This document shows, piece by piece, positions 51,011-59,747 of a stretch of 64,000 nt of DNA. Below the pieces are notes generated by a model. The model searched no databases. It was given only the letters and a program-made list of their open reading frames with translations, and was not told the DNA's origin. Source of the stretch: a virus. The stretch covers positions 1-64,000 of IMG/VR virus record IMGVR_UViG_3300023174_002851; one strand, 5' to 3'. The translations under genes were made by a program, and so were the position numbers. Numbering within the stretch: the stretch's first letter is position 1; each line of letters starts with the position of its first letter.

Positions 51011-52234
51011 ATGAAAAATACAATTATATCCTTGGCAGTAGTGGCCTTACTAGGCGGATGTGCTACAGGATCAGCGTTACGTGAAAAGATGACAGGCAAT
51101 CAATTTGACGAGCCAGTTATAGAACAAAGTAAATTTTTAAAGAAAGACAAGAATAAACTAGCACCTCCAGCAAGTGGTCCGATTCCTGTAGCAGTGTATG
51201 GCTTTACAGATAAGACTGGACAGCGTAAGAGCATGCCAAACATTGCCAGTTTGAGTTCAGCAGTTACACAGGGTGCAGAAAGTTATCTAATCAAGGCTCT
51301 ACAAGATGCAGGCGATCAGCGTTGGTTCACTGTACTTGAGCGTGTAGGCCTAGACAATCTAATTAAAGAACGTCAGATGATTCGTCAGATGCGTGAACAG
51401 TATCAAGGCCGTGAAGCCAAGCCATTACCTCCTATGATATTTGCAGGAATTATTATGGAAGGTGGTATTGTTGGTTATGATTCAAACACACTAACAGGCG
51501 GCAGTGGTGTAAGAATTTTTGGTATTGGTGCAAGTACTCAATATCAATCAGACACAGTGACAGTAACACTACGAACAGTAAGTGTAAGCACAGGAGAAAT
51601 CCTAACTTCAGTAACTGTAACCAAAACCGTGTTGAGCTATATGGACAAAATGACATTGTTGCGTTTTGTCGGTGATGGCACAACAGTGGGCGCCAACGCC
51701 ACAGCACTAGAAGGCGAAATTGGTGGAAGCATAAACGAAAGCATCAACAAGGCTATCGATATTGCTGTTCAGGCAGCAGTAATAAACACTATCCAAGAAG
51801 GTGCAAGAAAAGGTCATTGGGCATTTAAGTCAGACGTTGTCCAATCTTATCCAGCACCGGTGATTGCTGTTCCTGTCAAGGAAGAGCCAAAGATAGAAGA
51901 AAAGAAAGAAGAAGTTAAAGTAGAGGAGAAGAAAGATGTCGTGGTTCAACCACAAGCCAAATCCGAAACGAAAACAGAAGCCGCACCCAGTGCCGCCGCA
52001 GAAGTAAAGAAAGAAGAACCAAAAAACCCAGTAGCACTATTTGATCCTAGGTTTTTAAAACAAGATTCTTTTATCTATAAAGAAGCAAATGAAAATAGTC
52101 AACGAACTTGGCAATTTAAAAAGGGCACTGAATTAAAAATAATTACTCCTGGACCCGAAGGTTGGCATTATGTATCGGACTCCAAGAACCAGAAAGGTTT
52201 TGTCAAACAGGATGTACTGACTGACAAACCTTAA
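51011..52234 (+). CDS. CsgG-like outer-membrane secretion channel
   Basis: 407 residues. Lipoprotein signal with lipobox LGGC (C17). The CsgG domain spans about 55-280: VAVYGFTDKTGQRK, RWFTVLERVGLDNLIKERQM, IIMEGGIVGYDSNT, FGIGASTQYQSDTVTVTLRT, VSTGEILTSVTVTKTVLSY and EGEIGGSINESINKAID. E. coli CsgG (262 residues) forms a nonameric pore exporting curlin. An extra Lys/Glu/Val linker (about 290-330) and an SH3-like C-terminal domain (WQFKKGTELKIITPGPEGWH) are additions to the E. coli layout. Confidence 0.93.
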   Translation: MKNTIISLAVVALLGGCATGSALREKMTGNQFDEPVIEQSKFLKKDKNKLAPPASGPIPVAVYGFTDKTGQRKSMPNIASLSSAVTQGAESYLIKALQDAGDQRWFTVLERVGLDNLIKERQMIRQMREQYQGREAKPLPPMIFAGIIMEGGIVGYDSNTLTGGSGVRIFGIGASTQYQSDTVTVTLRTVSVSTGEILTSVTVTKTVLSYMDKMTLLRFVGDGTTVGANATALEGEIGGSINESINKAIDIAVQAAVINTIQEGARKGHWAFKSDVVQSYPAPVIAVPVKEEPKIEEKKEEVKVEEKKDVVVQPQAKSETKTEAAPSAAAEVKKEEPKNPVALFDPRFLKQDSFIYKEANENSQRTWQFKKGTELKIITPGPEGWHYVSDSKNQKGFVKQDVLTDKP

Positions 52235-52436
52235 AGTGTTAAATTTTTGACGGTGTTGGAAATCTAACATGTTGAAAATTTAACAGCGGCATTTAATTTG
52301 TAGGCATAACAAATTAAATAAAATTACAAGCATTAAATCTACTCGAGGGGGATAGTAGATAGAGAAGTAGTCTAATAACTATAGGTCAAAGACCAAGGAA
52401 CTTGTCGGCGAATAATAAACCGACATTAAATCAAGG
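52235..52436 (+). promoter_or_regulatory. Structured leader of the curlin gene
   Basis: No gene in these 202 nt. It has AATTTGT/AACAAATT (near 52296-52312), ATTAAATA late octamer (52313-52320), TCTACT...AGTAGA (near 52337-52358) and TGTCGG...CCGACA (near 52403-52425) hairpins. Possibly post-transcriptional control of the amyloid subunit. Confidence 0.5.
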
Positions 52437-53234
52437 ATGAAAAAAAGTATGAAAGGCTCTGGTAAGTTGTCGAGAAAATTACTTACAAGTCTGGTGTTGT
52501 CTGGAATGGCAGCACTGGGAACCAGTGTTCATGCTCAGGCGTTGAATACTAACTCAGCAAATTCAACCGGCCCAAACACTGTTTATATCGAACAGTTGGG
52601 TTCTAGCAACGTGGTAATCATAGAACAAGTTGGTGGTAGTAACAAGGTTGGCGGTACTGCTAATACCACTCCGAGCGACACAAATTATGCGACTATAAAT
52701 GGAAGCTCCAATGCTGTTACGCTGACGCAAACTGGCGACGGTAACTTGAGTCAATATCTTATCAAGGGTAACAACAACATTTATACCAGTACAATTTTAG
52801 GCACAAGCAACACAAGTACATTGACTATGGGCAATCAAAATACCAATACTCTACGTTCAACTGTAACTGAAACTATCACAGGTAGCAATAACACTGTGAT
52901 ACAAAATGTTGTTGGCAATGACATTACCAGTCTATTAAATATCACTGGTAACTACAATGAAGTTACTAAAAATTTATTGAGCACCAATGGCAACAGTAAT
53001 GTGTCTATCACTGGTAGCAATAACAAAGTAGATGCACAGCAAATAGATTCTGCAGGTGCAGGTGGTCATCAATTGATTCAGACTACTGTTGGTGATTATA
53101 ACAGTATTGTGACACAACAACAAGGAACCAATGATACAACTGTAAACATTGCCACTAACGGCAGTCATAATGCTATTACTGTAAGAACTAGTAGCAGCGC
53201 AATTGTATTACCAGTAACTGCATTAGCGAGATAA
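52437..53234 (+). CDS. Curlin-repeat amyloid subunit (CsgA/CsgB-like)
   Basis: 265 residues. Signal peptide up to about residue 35 (GMAALGTSVHAQ). Repeats of curlin pattern, N-x-V-x-(I/L)-x-Q-x-G-x-x-N: NTVYIEQLGSSNVVIIEQVG, NAVTLTQTGDGNLSQY, NVSITGSNNKV, NSIVTQQQGTNDTTVN. Such repeats stack as beta-solenoid amyloid. First ATG (52437) is drawn; ATG 52449 is also possible. The ribosome site is weak (CAAGG), so the structured leader may matter. Confidence 0.85.
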   Translation: MKKSMKGSGKLSRKLLTSLVLSGMAALGTSVHAQALNTNSANSTGPNTVYIEQLGSSNVVIIEQVGGSNKVGGTANTTPSDTNYATINGSSNAVTLTQTGDGNLSQYLIKGNNNIYTSTILGTSNTSTLTMGNQNTNTLRSTVTETITGSNNTVIQNVVGNDITSLLNITGNYNEVTKNLLSTNGNSNVSITGSNNKVDAQQIDSAGAGGHQLIQTTVGDYNSIVTQQQGTNDTTVNIATNGSHNAITVRTSSSAIVLPVTALAR

Positions 53235-53236
53235 TC

Positions 53237-54334
53237 ATGCGTGGTTTTACTGTTGCTCTATTCCTGTTGTTATCTGCTAACAGTTGGGCAGGAATAGGTA
53301 CTGTAACAGATGTTAAAGGTACTGCTTGCTCCATTGAAAGAAACAAGACAAAACTCAATGGAGCAAAAGGTGCTGAGATAGAAAGTATGGATGCTTATGT
53401 TACTGGTTCGTGTGTTAGTAACATAACATTCAAAGATGACACCAAAGTCAAAGTAACAGAAAACAGTCGTCTACTTATAGATGACTTTGTGTATGATCCA
53501 AAGAAAAGTGACGCAGGAAAACTTGCGCTCAAAGTAGGTATGGGGTCTGTTCGCTATGCTAGCGGACAGATTGCCAAAAACAATCCCCAACAAGTAGATA
53601 TCAAAACTCCTACAGCCACAATCGCTGTTCGTGGAACAGACTTCAACATGGTTGTTGACGAAACAGGACAGAGTCTCGTTATCCTATTACCTAGTTGCAA
53701 GGATGATACAGAAGTTAAACAATACGAACTTGAAGAAAATAAATGCAAGGTGGGAAAAATTGAAGTTAGCACACTTGCCGGTTCTGTAACACTGGAAGAA
53801 GCATTTGCAGGCACCTATGTTTTTTCAGCAAATACATTGCCTACACCTCCTAGAGTTATCAATATTGTAGAAAGTAATATTGGTAATCAATTACTGTTGG
53901 CACATCCAAAAGAAGTTAGACAGGCTATTCGAGAAGCTACTGGTCGAGATCAAGACGAAAGAAAACAACAACAGCAAGAATTAGACATAGCTAGAGATCA
54001 AGCCAATAATCGAGGCGGACAAGGTATGAGCGGCAAGGATGCAGAACTATTAAAATCGTCCAAGGATGCAGGTGCTGTTTGTAATCCTTCTGCTACCATC
54101 TGTGTAAATTGGGAAAGAACCGACACCCCAGATTTACAGATGCGCGGCCGCGGGGTTGCGTATAGAACACAGCCAGGCGATCACTATGCCGAAGTTAAAA
54201 CACAGGGATATAGTAGTAACACAATAGTAACAGTTACACAAAATGATAGTCCTAGTACAGAAATATTAGGAGACGGCAGTCCAGGAGGTAACATTGTTGT
54301 TATAACACAGAGTTTGGGGATTAGAAGACGATGA
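53237..54334 (+). CDS. FecR-domain protein with curlin-like tail
   Basis: 365 residues. Signal peptide MRGFTVALFLLLSANSWAG. FecR domain: GTVTDVKGTACSIERNKTKL, FKDDTKVKVTENSRLLIDDF, VRYASGQIA, VDIKTPTATIAVRGTDFNMV. A Gln/Arg linker follows and the last ~40 residues have curlin-type strands (NTIVTVTQNDSPSTEI, NIVVITQSLG). Periplasmic; FecR modules sense surface or envelope states. The fused tail suggests that it nucleates on, or senses, the amyloid encoded upstream. Confidence 0.85.
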   Translation: MRGFTVALFLLLSANSWAGIGTVTDVKGTACSIERNKTKLNGAKGAEIESMDAYVTGSCVSNITFKDDTKVKVTENSRLLIDDFVYDPKKSDAGKLALKVGMGSVRYASGQIAKNNPQQVDIKTPTATIAVRGTDFNMVVDETGQSLVILLPSCKDDTEVKQYELEENKCKVGKIEVSTLAGSVTLEEAFAGTYVFSANTLPTPPRVINIVESNIGNQLLLAHPKEVRQAIREATGRDQDERKQQQQELDIARDQANNRGGQGMSGKDAELLKSSKDAGAVCNPSATICVNWERTDTPDLQMRGRGVAYRTQPGDHYAEVKTQGYSSNTIVTVTQNDSPSTEILGDGSPGGNIVVITQSLGIRRR

Positions 54335-56013
54335 AACGTTTTATATTACTATTCTCTTTTTTAATTACATTTTGTTTAAGCGCACACAGCCAAGCCACTG
54401 GCCTTGCTGATTTAAAATTTGGTCGCTACCAAATCGCTGACAGTCAATGGAACGTTAGTGCGTGTATGTACACAGCCACCTGTCAAATCTACAGTAAGAA
54501 TCCTGGAACAGCGTATAAAATTCCTTGGACCAGCGGGCAAATACAATGGGACACAGGTGACTATATTGGATTTATGGACAATTCAAACAAGGATGCCAAC
54601 AATCCGTGGTTGGCCGTACAATATGGTAGCAATGGTGTTGCCAAAACAAATATGGGTACTGGACATATTATCAATATGGGTACAAACTATTTCTTCTTTG
54701 TGGGTAATGATAACAATACCGGACAGTTGTTTAGTATGACACAGGGCTTTGCTAATACTAGTGGTGTCACTTGGACTGGAACATTGAATCCTACGGTTAC
54801 ACAAGTAAACAACTATGCTACGAATGGATCAACTACACCATTGGCAGCAGGTCAGACAGCCGCGCCAGCTGGGCCACCGCCTCCTGCTCCGACTGCCATT
54901 TACATGAACAATGCTACTGTAAAAATTACAAGAGCAATTCCAACAACTAGTAACAGTCCAAACGGCGAAGGTCCTAACAATGCGTTTGATAATAGTCCGT
55001 ATACCAAATACTTGAACTTTGATAAAAAGAATGCAGGTGTTACTGTTCAACTAAATTCAGGTAGAGCAGTTACAGGATTTACAGTTACTACAGCTAATGA
55101 CTTTAGTGGCCGTGATCCTACAAGCTATAAACTTTATGGTAGCAATGATGGTTCAACTTGGACACTGATTAAAGAAAATGCCATCACGCTAAGTGATAAT
55201 CGCTATACAACCAGTGCAGTAGTTGACGTTGCTAACACTACAGCATATACCTATTACTTTATGTTGTTTCCAACTACCAAAGCAGGCGACGGTTGCGGAT
55301 TGGACTGTAACAGTATGCAGATTGCCGAACTAACATATTACTACGATGCTAACAGCACAGCAACATCAACCGCTTCAAGCTCTACTATTGTTGACCCTGT
55401 GACAGCGGCTAACACTCCTGCATTGTGTTGTGGCGGATCTGCGGCACCATTTAATGCTAGTGCTACTAATACTGCAAAAGTTATGTCTTTTGTAAATCGC
55501 ACTACACAAGACAGTCAAGTGTACATCACACAGATAGGTAATCAAAATACTATAATGGTCAACCAAAGCGGCACAAAGAATAACTATTTTTCCTACGACG
55601 GTAACGGTTCTAATAATACTATTACCGCCACTCAAACTGGAACCGCTGCCACGCAGGCAAACTACATTGATCTCACAGTCAACGGTAGCAGTAATAATGT
55701 AAATATATTACAGCAAAGCACAGGTGGCACTAAGGGAGCATTTGTAAATATACAAGACAGTAACAACAGTCTAATATTACAGCAAAAAGATTCTGGAAGC
55801 CATTATGCAGATGTAAGTCTTATAGGTGGCGGCAAGAACGTTGATATATTACAACAAGGATCAGCTAGTCATATGGCTAAAATAGCACTAACTGGATTAC
55901 CGGTTGATTTAAGTTTAACACAAACTGGATCGACTCAGAACTTTTATAGCATAAACTTCAATTGTGCTACTGTAGGCGGCTGTGCAAAAATAACGGTGCA
56001 ACAAGGACAATGA
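54331..56013 (+). CDS. Discoidin-domain protein with curlin repeats
   Basis: 560 residues. Signal peptide (FILLFSFLITFCLSAHSQA). About residues 20-160 form an unassigned domain (LKFGRYQIADSQWNVSACMY). A Pro-rich linker (AAPAGPPPPAPTAIY) leads to an F5/8 type C-like discoidin domain (about 205-340: NAFDNSPYTKYLNFDK, DPTSYKLYGSNDGSTWTLI). The C-terminal third carries curlin repeats (VYITQIGNQNTIMVNQSG, NNTITATQTGTAATQ, NNVNILQQSTGG). Looks like a carbohydrate-binding tip or anchor for the fibre. Overlaps both neighbours by 4 nt. Confidence 0.8.
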   Translation: MKRFILLFSFLITFCLSAHSQATGLADLKFGRYQIADSQWNVSACMYTATCQIYSKNPGTAYKIPWTSGQIQWDTGDYIGFMDNSNKDANNPWLAVQYGSNGVAKTNMGTGHIINMGTNYFFFVGNDNNTGQLFSMTQGFANTSGVTWTGTLNPTVTQVNNYATNGSTTPLAAGQTAAPAGPPPPAPTAIYMNNATVKITRAIPTTSNSPNGEGPNNAFDNSPYTKYLNFDKKNAGVTVQLNSGRAVTGFTVTTANDFSGRDPTSYKLYGSNDGSTWTLIKENAITLSDNRYTTSAVVDVANTTAYTYYFMLFPTTKAGDGCGLDCNSMQIAELTYYYDANSTATSTASSSTIVDPVTAANTPALCCGGSAAPFNASATNTAKVMSFVNRTTQDSQVYITQIGNQNTIMVNQSGTKNNYFSYDGNGSNNTITATQTGTAATQANYIDLTVNGSSNNVNILQQSTGGTKGAFVNIQDSNNSLILQQKDSGSHYADVSLIGGGKNVDILQQGSASHMAKIALTGLPVDLSLTQTGSTQNFYSINFNCATVGGCAKITVQQGQ

Positions 56014-56165
56014 TTCCGCTGAGCATTCCGCCCGTCTGCCTAGTACCTAACTGTCAAAATGGGCGTCAAATCCTTTCAAAAGAAGGCGGTAGTACACGTT
56101 ATATGCTTACGTGCCGCAGCCATCACTCAGGTTTAATTCCAAAAAAGACAACAAAAACAGCATAA
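56010..56165 (+). CDS. 51-residue Cys/His protein
   Basis: MIPLSIPPVCLVPNCQNGRQ, then ILSKEGGSTRYMLTCRSHHS: Cys-x4-Cys...Cys-x2-His-His could bind one zinc. Starts within the previous stop (ATGA). Its last codons contain the next late promoter. Small zinc proteins of this type are common in phages. Confidence 0.6.
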   Translation: MIPLSIPPVCLVPNCQNGRQILSKEGGSTRYMLTCRSHHSGLIPKKTTKTA

Positions 56166-56168
56166 ATA
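56161..56168 (+). promoter_or_regulatory. Late promoter of the cyclase
   Basis: CATAAATA, 4 nt before the ATG at 56173; leaderless arrangement. Confidence 0.55.
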
Positions 56169-56172
56169 TTTC

Positions 56173-58215
56173 ATGCTGAAAAAAATCCTAACTAGTCCTT
56201 GGACTGCCCTAATTACGTTGGCACTTATTTTAAGTATAAGAATTGCCGATCCTGTCTTTGTAGAAAGTGTAAGATTACGCTACTTTGACACACTAATAAC
56301 TTCTAAAGAACCTACTGCCAATAACATCTATACTGTAAACATAGATGAATCAGCATTAGACAAATACGGCCAATGGCCGCTACCAAGGGCAGAATATGCA
56401 AAAATTATTAAAGATCTTTATGCTCGCGGTGCTGGCCTTGTTGTGCTCAATGTTATCATGGCTGAGTCTGATCGTACTGGCGGAGATGCTACTCTTGCCG
56501 CAGCTCTTAAAAATAATCCCGTAGTACTGCCTAGTGCTCCTAGTCAAAAAACAAAGAACACACCGCGTGTTCCTGGTAGTGCAGTATTAGGTCCAGAGTG
56601 GTTAGATCAAATAGTCACTTATCCTGGACTGATAGCCAACATTCCCCAATTAGAAAATAATGCTGTAGGTGTAGGCATTATCAGTACTTTACCTGAAGTT
56701 GACGGTGTCAATCGTCGATTACCGCTAATAGCAGCGATAGACGGCAAATTATATCCTAGCATAGCTATGGAAACGCTGAGGGTAGCTGCCGGTGATTCAA
56801 CATTTCAGGTAAAACTATTTGAAGGTGGCGTTGAGAAAATGCGCATACCTAAATTTGGTCCTGTAACAACAGACAACCTAGGTCGTGTTTGGATTGATTG
56901 GAGTCAAGAAAACAAGCAGGTAAGCCTTATGGACTTGCCCAAGAACTTTAATGGTGCTATAGTTATAGTAGGTCCTACCGCTGCTGGTATTAGTAATCCT
57001 GTGCCAACTGCCCGAGGTGCTGTATTCCCACAAGATGTGCAGGCTGCTGCAATTAGCACTATGATCAATGGAGTGGTTATTCAACGTCCTGACTGGGCAG
57101 ATGGCGCAGAGATATTGTTATTTTTAGCCGCAGGTATTTTATTATTATTTTTGACAAGGTGGACTTATGTTGGTATTGGGGCAGGTATTGTTATCATTGG
57201 CGCTGTTGTACCTTTATGTGGATACGCATATAGCAGTAGCTCGTGGCTTGTGGACGCGACTCTTCCGGTCGGCGGCCTTGTTTTGGTTATGCTTCATGCT
57301 TATGGTGTCAAGTTTGTAAGTGAGTTCTTACAGAAGCAGGCAATCAAGAAACAGTTTGCTGGCTATTGCTCTAAGGAAGTTGTAGAGCTACTACAAAAAG
57401 ATCCAGACCTAATCAAGCGTGGTGTACGTAAAGACGTATCAGTTATGTTCAGTGACTTGCGCGGCTTTACTCCTATTGGTGAACACTATGGTGATGACGT
57501 CGCTGGACTAGGCAAGTACATGAACGGCTACATGGATGCTATCAGTCAGCCGATGCTGGACAACAAAGGTATGGTTATCAAGTATGTAGGTGATGCAAGT
57601 ATGCACATACATGGCGCACCTATTGAAGATCCTAACCACGCACGAACAATCGTTGCTGTTGGACTACAGATGTTAGATGCTGTAGACGAGTACACTAAGA
57701 TAATGGAAGTACAAGGCCTACCCCCTGCCGCGATGGGTTGGGGTTGTAATACTGGTATTGGCTTTATTGGCGAGATGGGATCAACTGAACGACACAGCTA
57801 TGACATCTTGGGTGATATGGTTTCAACTGCGGCACGACTAGAAGCACGTTGTAAAGCCTATGGCGTACTATGCATTATTGGTGCTGAAACATACAACCGT
57901 ACTAAAGATGATTTCTTCTATTTGTTGCTAGACAACTTACAACCAAAAGGTAAAACTGTTGCTGATTTGATTTATACAGCACTACGCACAAAAGGTGCTG
58001 ATTACAGTAAAGAACTTGAAACACATAACAAGATGCATGCCTTGTACAAAGAGAAGCAGTTTGATGCCGCAGCCATCCTTTGTGGAGAACTAAAGGGCAA
58101 GTTTGGTGGACAGATGGACAAATATTACAAGATGTGGATCGAACGCTGTGCATTTATGAAACAGCAAGATCTAGGCGATAACTGGAACGGTGAATTTGTA
58201 GCACACGAAAAGTAA
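56173..58215 (+). CDS. CHASE2-domain class III nucleotidyl cyclase
   Basis: 680 residues. One N-terminal membrane segment, periplasmic CHASE2 sensor with its hallmark VNIDESALDKYGQWPLPR (near 55-72), three membrane segments (about 315-400) and a cytoplasmic cyclase domain. FSDLRGFTPIGEHYGDDV (near 425) and KYVGDASM (near 470) carry the metal Asp residues; SYDILGDMVSTAARLEAR (near 542-560) holds the purine and transition-state region. Makes cAMP or cGMP; specificity not certain. FecR plus CHASE2-cyclase is a known bacterial gene pairing. Complete, with no frameshift. Confidence 0.93.
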   Translation: MLKKILTSPWTALITLALILSIRIADPVFVESVRLRYFDTLITSKEPTANNIYTVNIDESALDKYGQWPLPRAEYAKIIKDLYARGAGLVVLNVIMAESDRTGGDATLAAALKNNPVVLPSAPSQKTKNTPRVPGSAVLGPEWLDQIVTYPGLIANIPQLENNAVGVGIISTLPEVDGVNRRLPLIAAIDGKLYPSIAMETLRVAAGDSTFQVKLFEGGVEKMRIPKFGPVTTDNLGRVWIDWSQENKQVSLMDLPKNFNGAIVIVGPTAAGISNPVPTARGAVFPQDVQAAAISTMINGVVIQRPDWADGAEILLFLAAGILLLFLTRWTYVGIGAGIVIIGAVVPLCGYAYSSSSWLVDATLPVGGLVLVMLHAYGVKFVSEFLQKQAIKKQFAGYCSKEVVELLQKDPDLIKRGVRKDVSVMFSDLRGFTPIGEHYGDDVAGLGKYMNGYMDAISQPMLDNKGMVIKYVGDASMHIHGAPIEDPNHARTIVAVGLQMLDAVDEYTKIMEVQGLPPAAMGWGCNTGIGFIGEMGSTERHSYDILGDMVSTAARLEARCKAYGVLCIIGAETYNRTKDDFFYLLLDNLQPKGKTVADLIYTALRTKGADYSKELETHNKMHALYKEKQFDAAAILCGELKGKFGGQMDKYYKMWIERCAFMKQQDLGDNWNGEFVAHEK

Positions 58216-58230
58216 CACGAAAGGATCAAC

Positions 58231-58875
58231 ATGAAAGGCCGAATAGCTCTTTTCTTACATCAACCAAAGTGTTCGATACAGAGTGGTAATGGTATTATGA
58301 AAGCCTTAGAGGATCACTATTCCTTTAAAATTTTCACTAGGCACGAACTAGAAGACGATTTCTTTGATAATGTTGATATGATTGCATTTCCTGGCGGAAT
58401 AGGAGATGCTGATAGTTTTGATTATCTAACTCAAGAACACAAGGATCGTATACAGCAATTTGTAACCCGTGGTGGTCGCTATCTTGGCATTTGCATGGGT
58501 GCCTATTGGGCAGGTAAAGACTATTTTAATCTAGTTCCTAACATAGACGCTTGTCAATATATCACAAGGCCCAATACTGATACTCGTAGGCCTCATGCTA
58601 AGTCGCTTGCAGTTACATGGCAAGGACAACAAGAGAAAATGTTTTTCTACGACGGGTGTGCTTTAATAGGTGATACTAGCAAGTTTGAAACTATAGCAAC
58701 CTACGCCAACGGAGATCCGATGGCCATAATACAAAACAGAATAGGTCTTATAGGCTGTCATCCCGAAAGCGAACGTCACTGGTATGAAAATTACAGCTGG
58801 ATGAAAAAAGAATGGCATGGTGGAAAACACCATGCCATTCTGTTAGACTTTGTCAACAATCTAATGAGTAGATAA
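58231..58875 (+). CDS. Class I glutamine amidotransferase-like (BPL_N type) protein
   Basis: 214 residues. FPGGIGDADSFDYL, RGGRYLGICMGAYWAG (nucleophile-elbow Cys in ICMG) and LIGCHPESERHWYEN (His-x-Glu) match the amidotransferase-like N-terminal domain of biotin-protein-ligase-type proteins. A free-standing BPL_N protein; function unknown. Ribosome site AAGGA. Confidence 0.8.
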   Translation: MKGRIALFLHQPKCSIQSGNGIMKALEDHYSFKIFTRHELEDDFFDNVDMIAFPGGIGDADSFDYLTQEHKDRIQQFVTRGGRYLGICMGAYWAGKDYFNLVPNIDACQYITRPNTDTRRPHAKSLAVTWQGQQEKMFFYDGCALIGDTSKFETIATYANGDPMAIIQNRIGLIGCHPESERHWYENYSWMKKEWHGGKHHAILLDFVNNLMSR

Positions 58876-58876
58876 A

Positions 58877-59230
58877 TTAGCTGCTTCCACCTGCTGCTTC
58901 TTTCTTGCTAATTTTATCAGCTTCGTCCATAGCTTCATGGAATTTCTTGTTAGCCTGTGCTTCAGTTATTGCGGTTTCCATAACACGATCACCTTCAATC
59001 ATCTTACCACGTAAATGTAGCACTGTGTTGACTTTTTGATTTAAACGAATCAGGTCATTGTCCAGCATACGTATACGATCAATAAGAGCAATAAGAACCG
59101 TATTGGCATCACTGATAACAGGTTTAACTTCTTTAGTGGCCCACTCCCAAACGTATTTGATGATAAAGCCCATTCCAACTGCCATAACAATGGGAAATCC
59201 ATATTTGTTTACTAATTCTACAACATCCAT
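58877..59230 (-). CDS. Membrane-anchored coiled-coil protein A
   Basis: 117 residues. N-terminal membrane segment (YGFPIVMAVGMGFIIKYVWE) and a coiled coil (LIALIDRIRMLDNDLIRLNQ), acidic tail ending EAAGGSS. It is a paralog of the protein encoded at 59747-60028, sharing D-x-R-(I/V)-x-x-(L/M)-(D/N)-x-D-(L/V)-I-R. Last gene of a five-gene minus-strand cassette. Confidence 0.7.
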   Translation of the reverse strand: MDVVELVNKYGFPIVMAVGMGFIIKYVWEWATKEVKPVISDANTVLIALIDRIRMLDNDLIRLNQKVNTVLHLRGKMIEGDRVMETAITEAQANKKFHEAMDEADKISKKEAAGGSS

Positions 59231-59232
59231 AA

Positions 59233-59382
59233 TTACCTCACTATGTAACCAAAAAAGAATCCCACCACCATAGCCACGCTACAAAATAGCGCAACATCCT
59301 TGTCGTGCCATAGTGGTTGTGTTTTTAAATACTCTTTAGTATGCGCAGGCAAGCTGTCATACCATTTAGTCCATTTGCTCAT
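59233..59382 (-). CDS. 49-residue single-pass membrane protein
   Basis: MSKWTKWYDSLPAHTKEYLK then WHDKDVALFCSVAMVVGFFF, a C-terminal membrane span. Ribosome site AAGGGAGA (minus strand). Overlaps the gene at 59366 by 17 nt. Confidence 0.6.
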   Translation of the reverse strand: MSKWTKWYDSLPAHTKEYLKTQPLWHDKDVALFCSVAMVVGFFFGYIVR

Positions 59383-59563
59383 TTTGTCTCCCTTCTTCTA
59401 TAAATTTAACTAGAGGATGCAGTTTAACTAACCGGCAACGACCGTTGACGTTGACTAGTTTAAAAAGATCACCACCACGCCAGCCCAGTTTATCCACGTT
59501 TAATTCTGCGTCTAATATAATACCGTTTTCGTCTAAATCCCAATCGTAATCGTAGTGTCTCAT
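59366..59563 (-). CDS. Small acidic hypothetical protein
   Basis: 65 residues: MRHYDYDWDLDENGIILDAE, then WRGGDLFKLVNVNGRCRLVK. Compact beta-type sequence. Similar short proteins occur in T4-like cyanophages as I recall. Role unknown. Confidence 0.65.
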   Translation of the reverse strand: MRHYDYDWDLDENGIILDAELNVDKLGWRGGDLFKLVNVNGRCRLVKLHPLVKFIEEGRQNEQMD

Positions 59564-59564
59564 T

Positions 59565-59747
59565 TTACGCTCTCTTTCGCTTGTTTCTTTCAGCTAACAT
59601 ACGGAACCATTCTTTTCTTGCTTCAAGGTCAGAACGCATTTGAGTCAAGCGATCATCACCGTTATCCAGCGTGTAGATATAAAATATCACAATAACGGCC
59701 AATATACATAGTACGTGGAATAGATCAACGGTAACTGTATACACCAT
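59565..59747 (-). CDS. 60-residue membrane protein
   Basis: One membrane segment (LFHVLCILAVIVIFYIYTL) and a basic C-terminal helix (EARKEWFRMLAERNKRKRA). Starts on the last base of the upstream stop. Possible holin/antiholin-size protein, unproven. Confidence 0.6.
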   Translation of the reverse strand: MVYTVTVDLFHVLCILAVIVIFYIYTLDNGDDRLTQMRSDLEARKEWFRMLAERNKRKRA

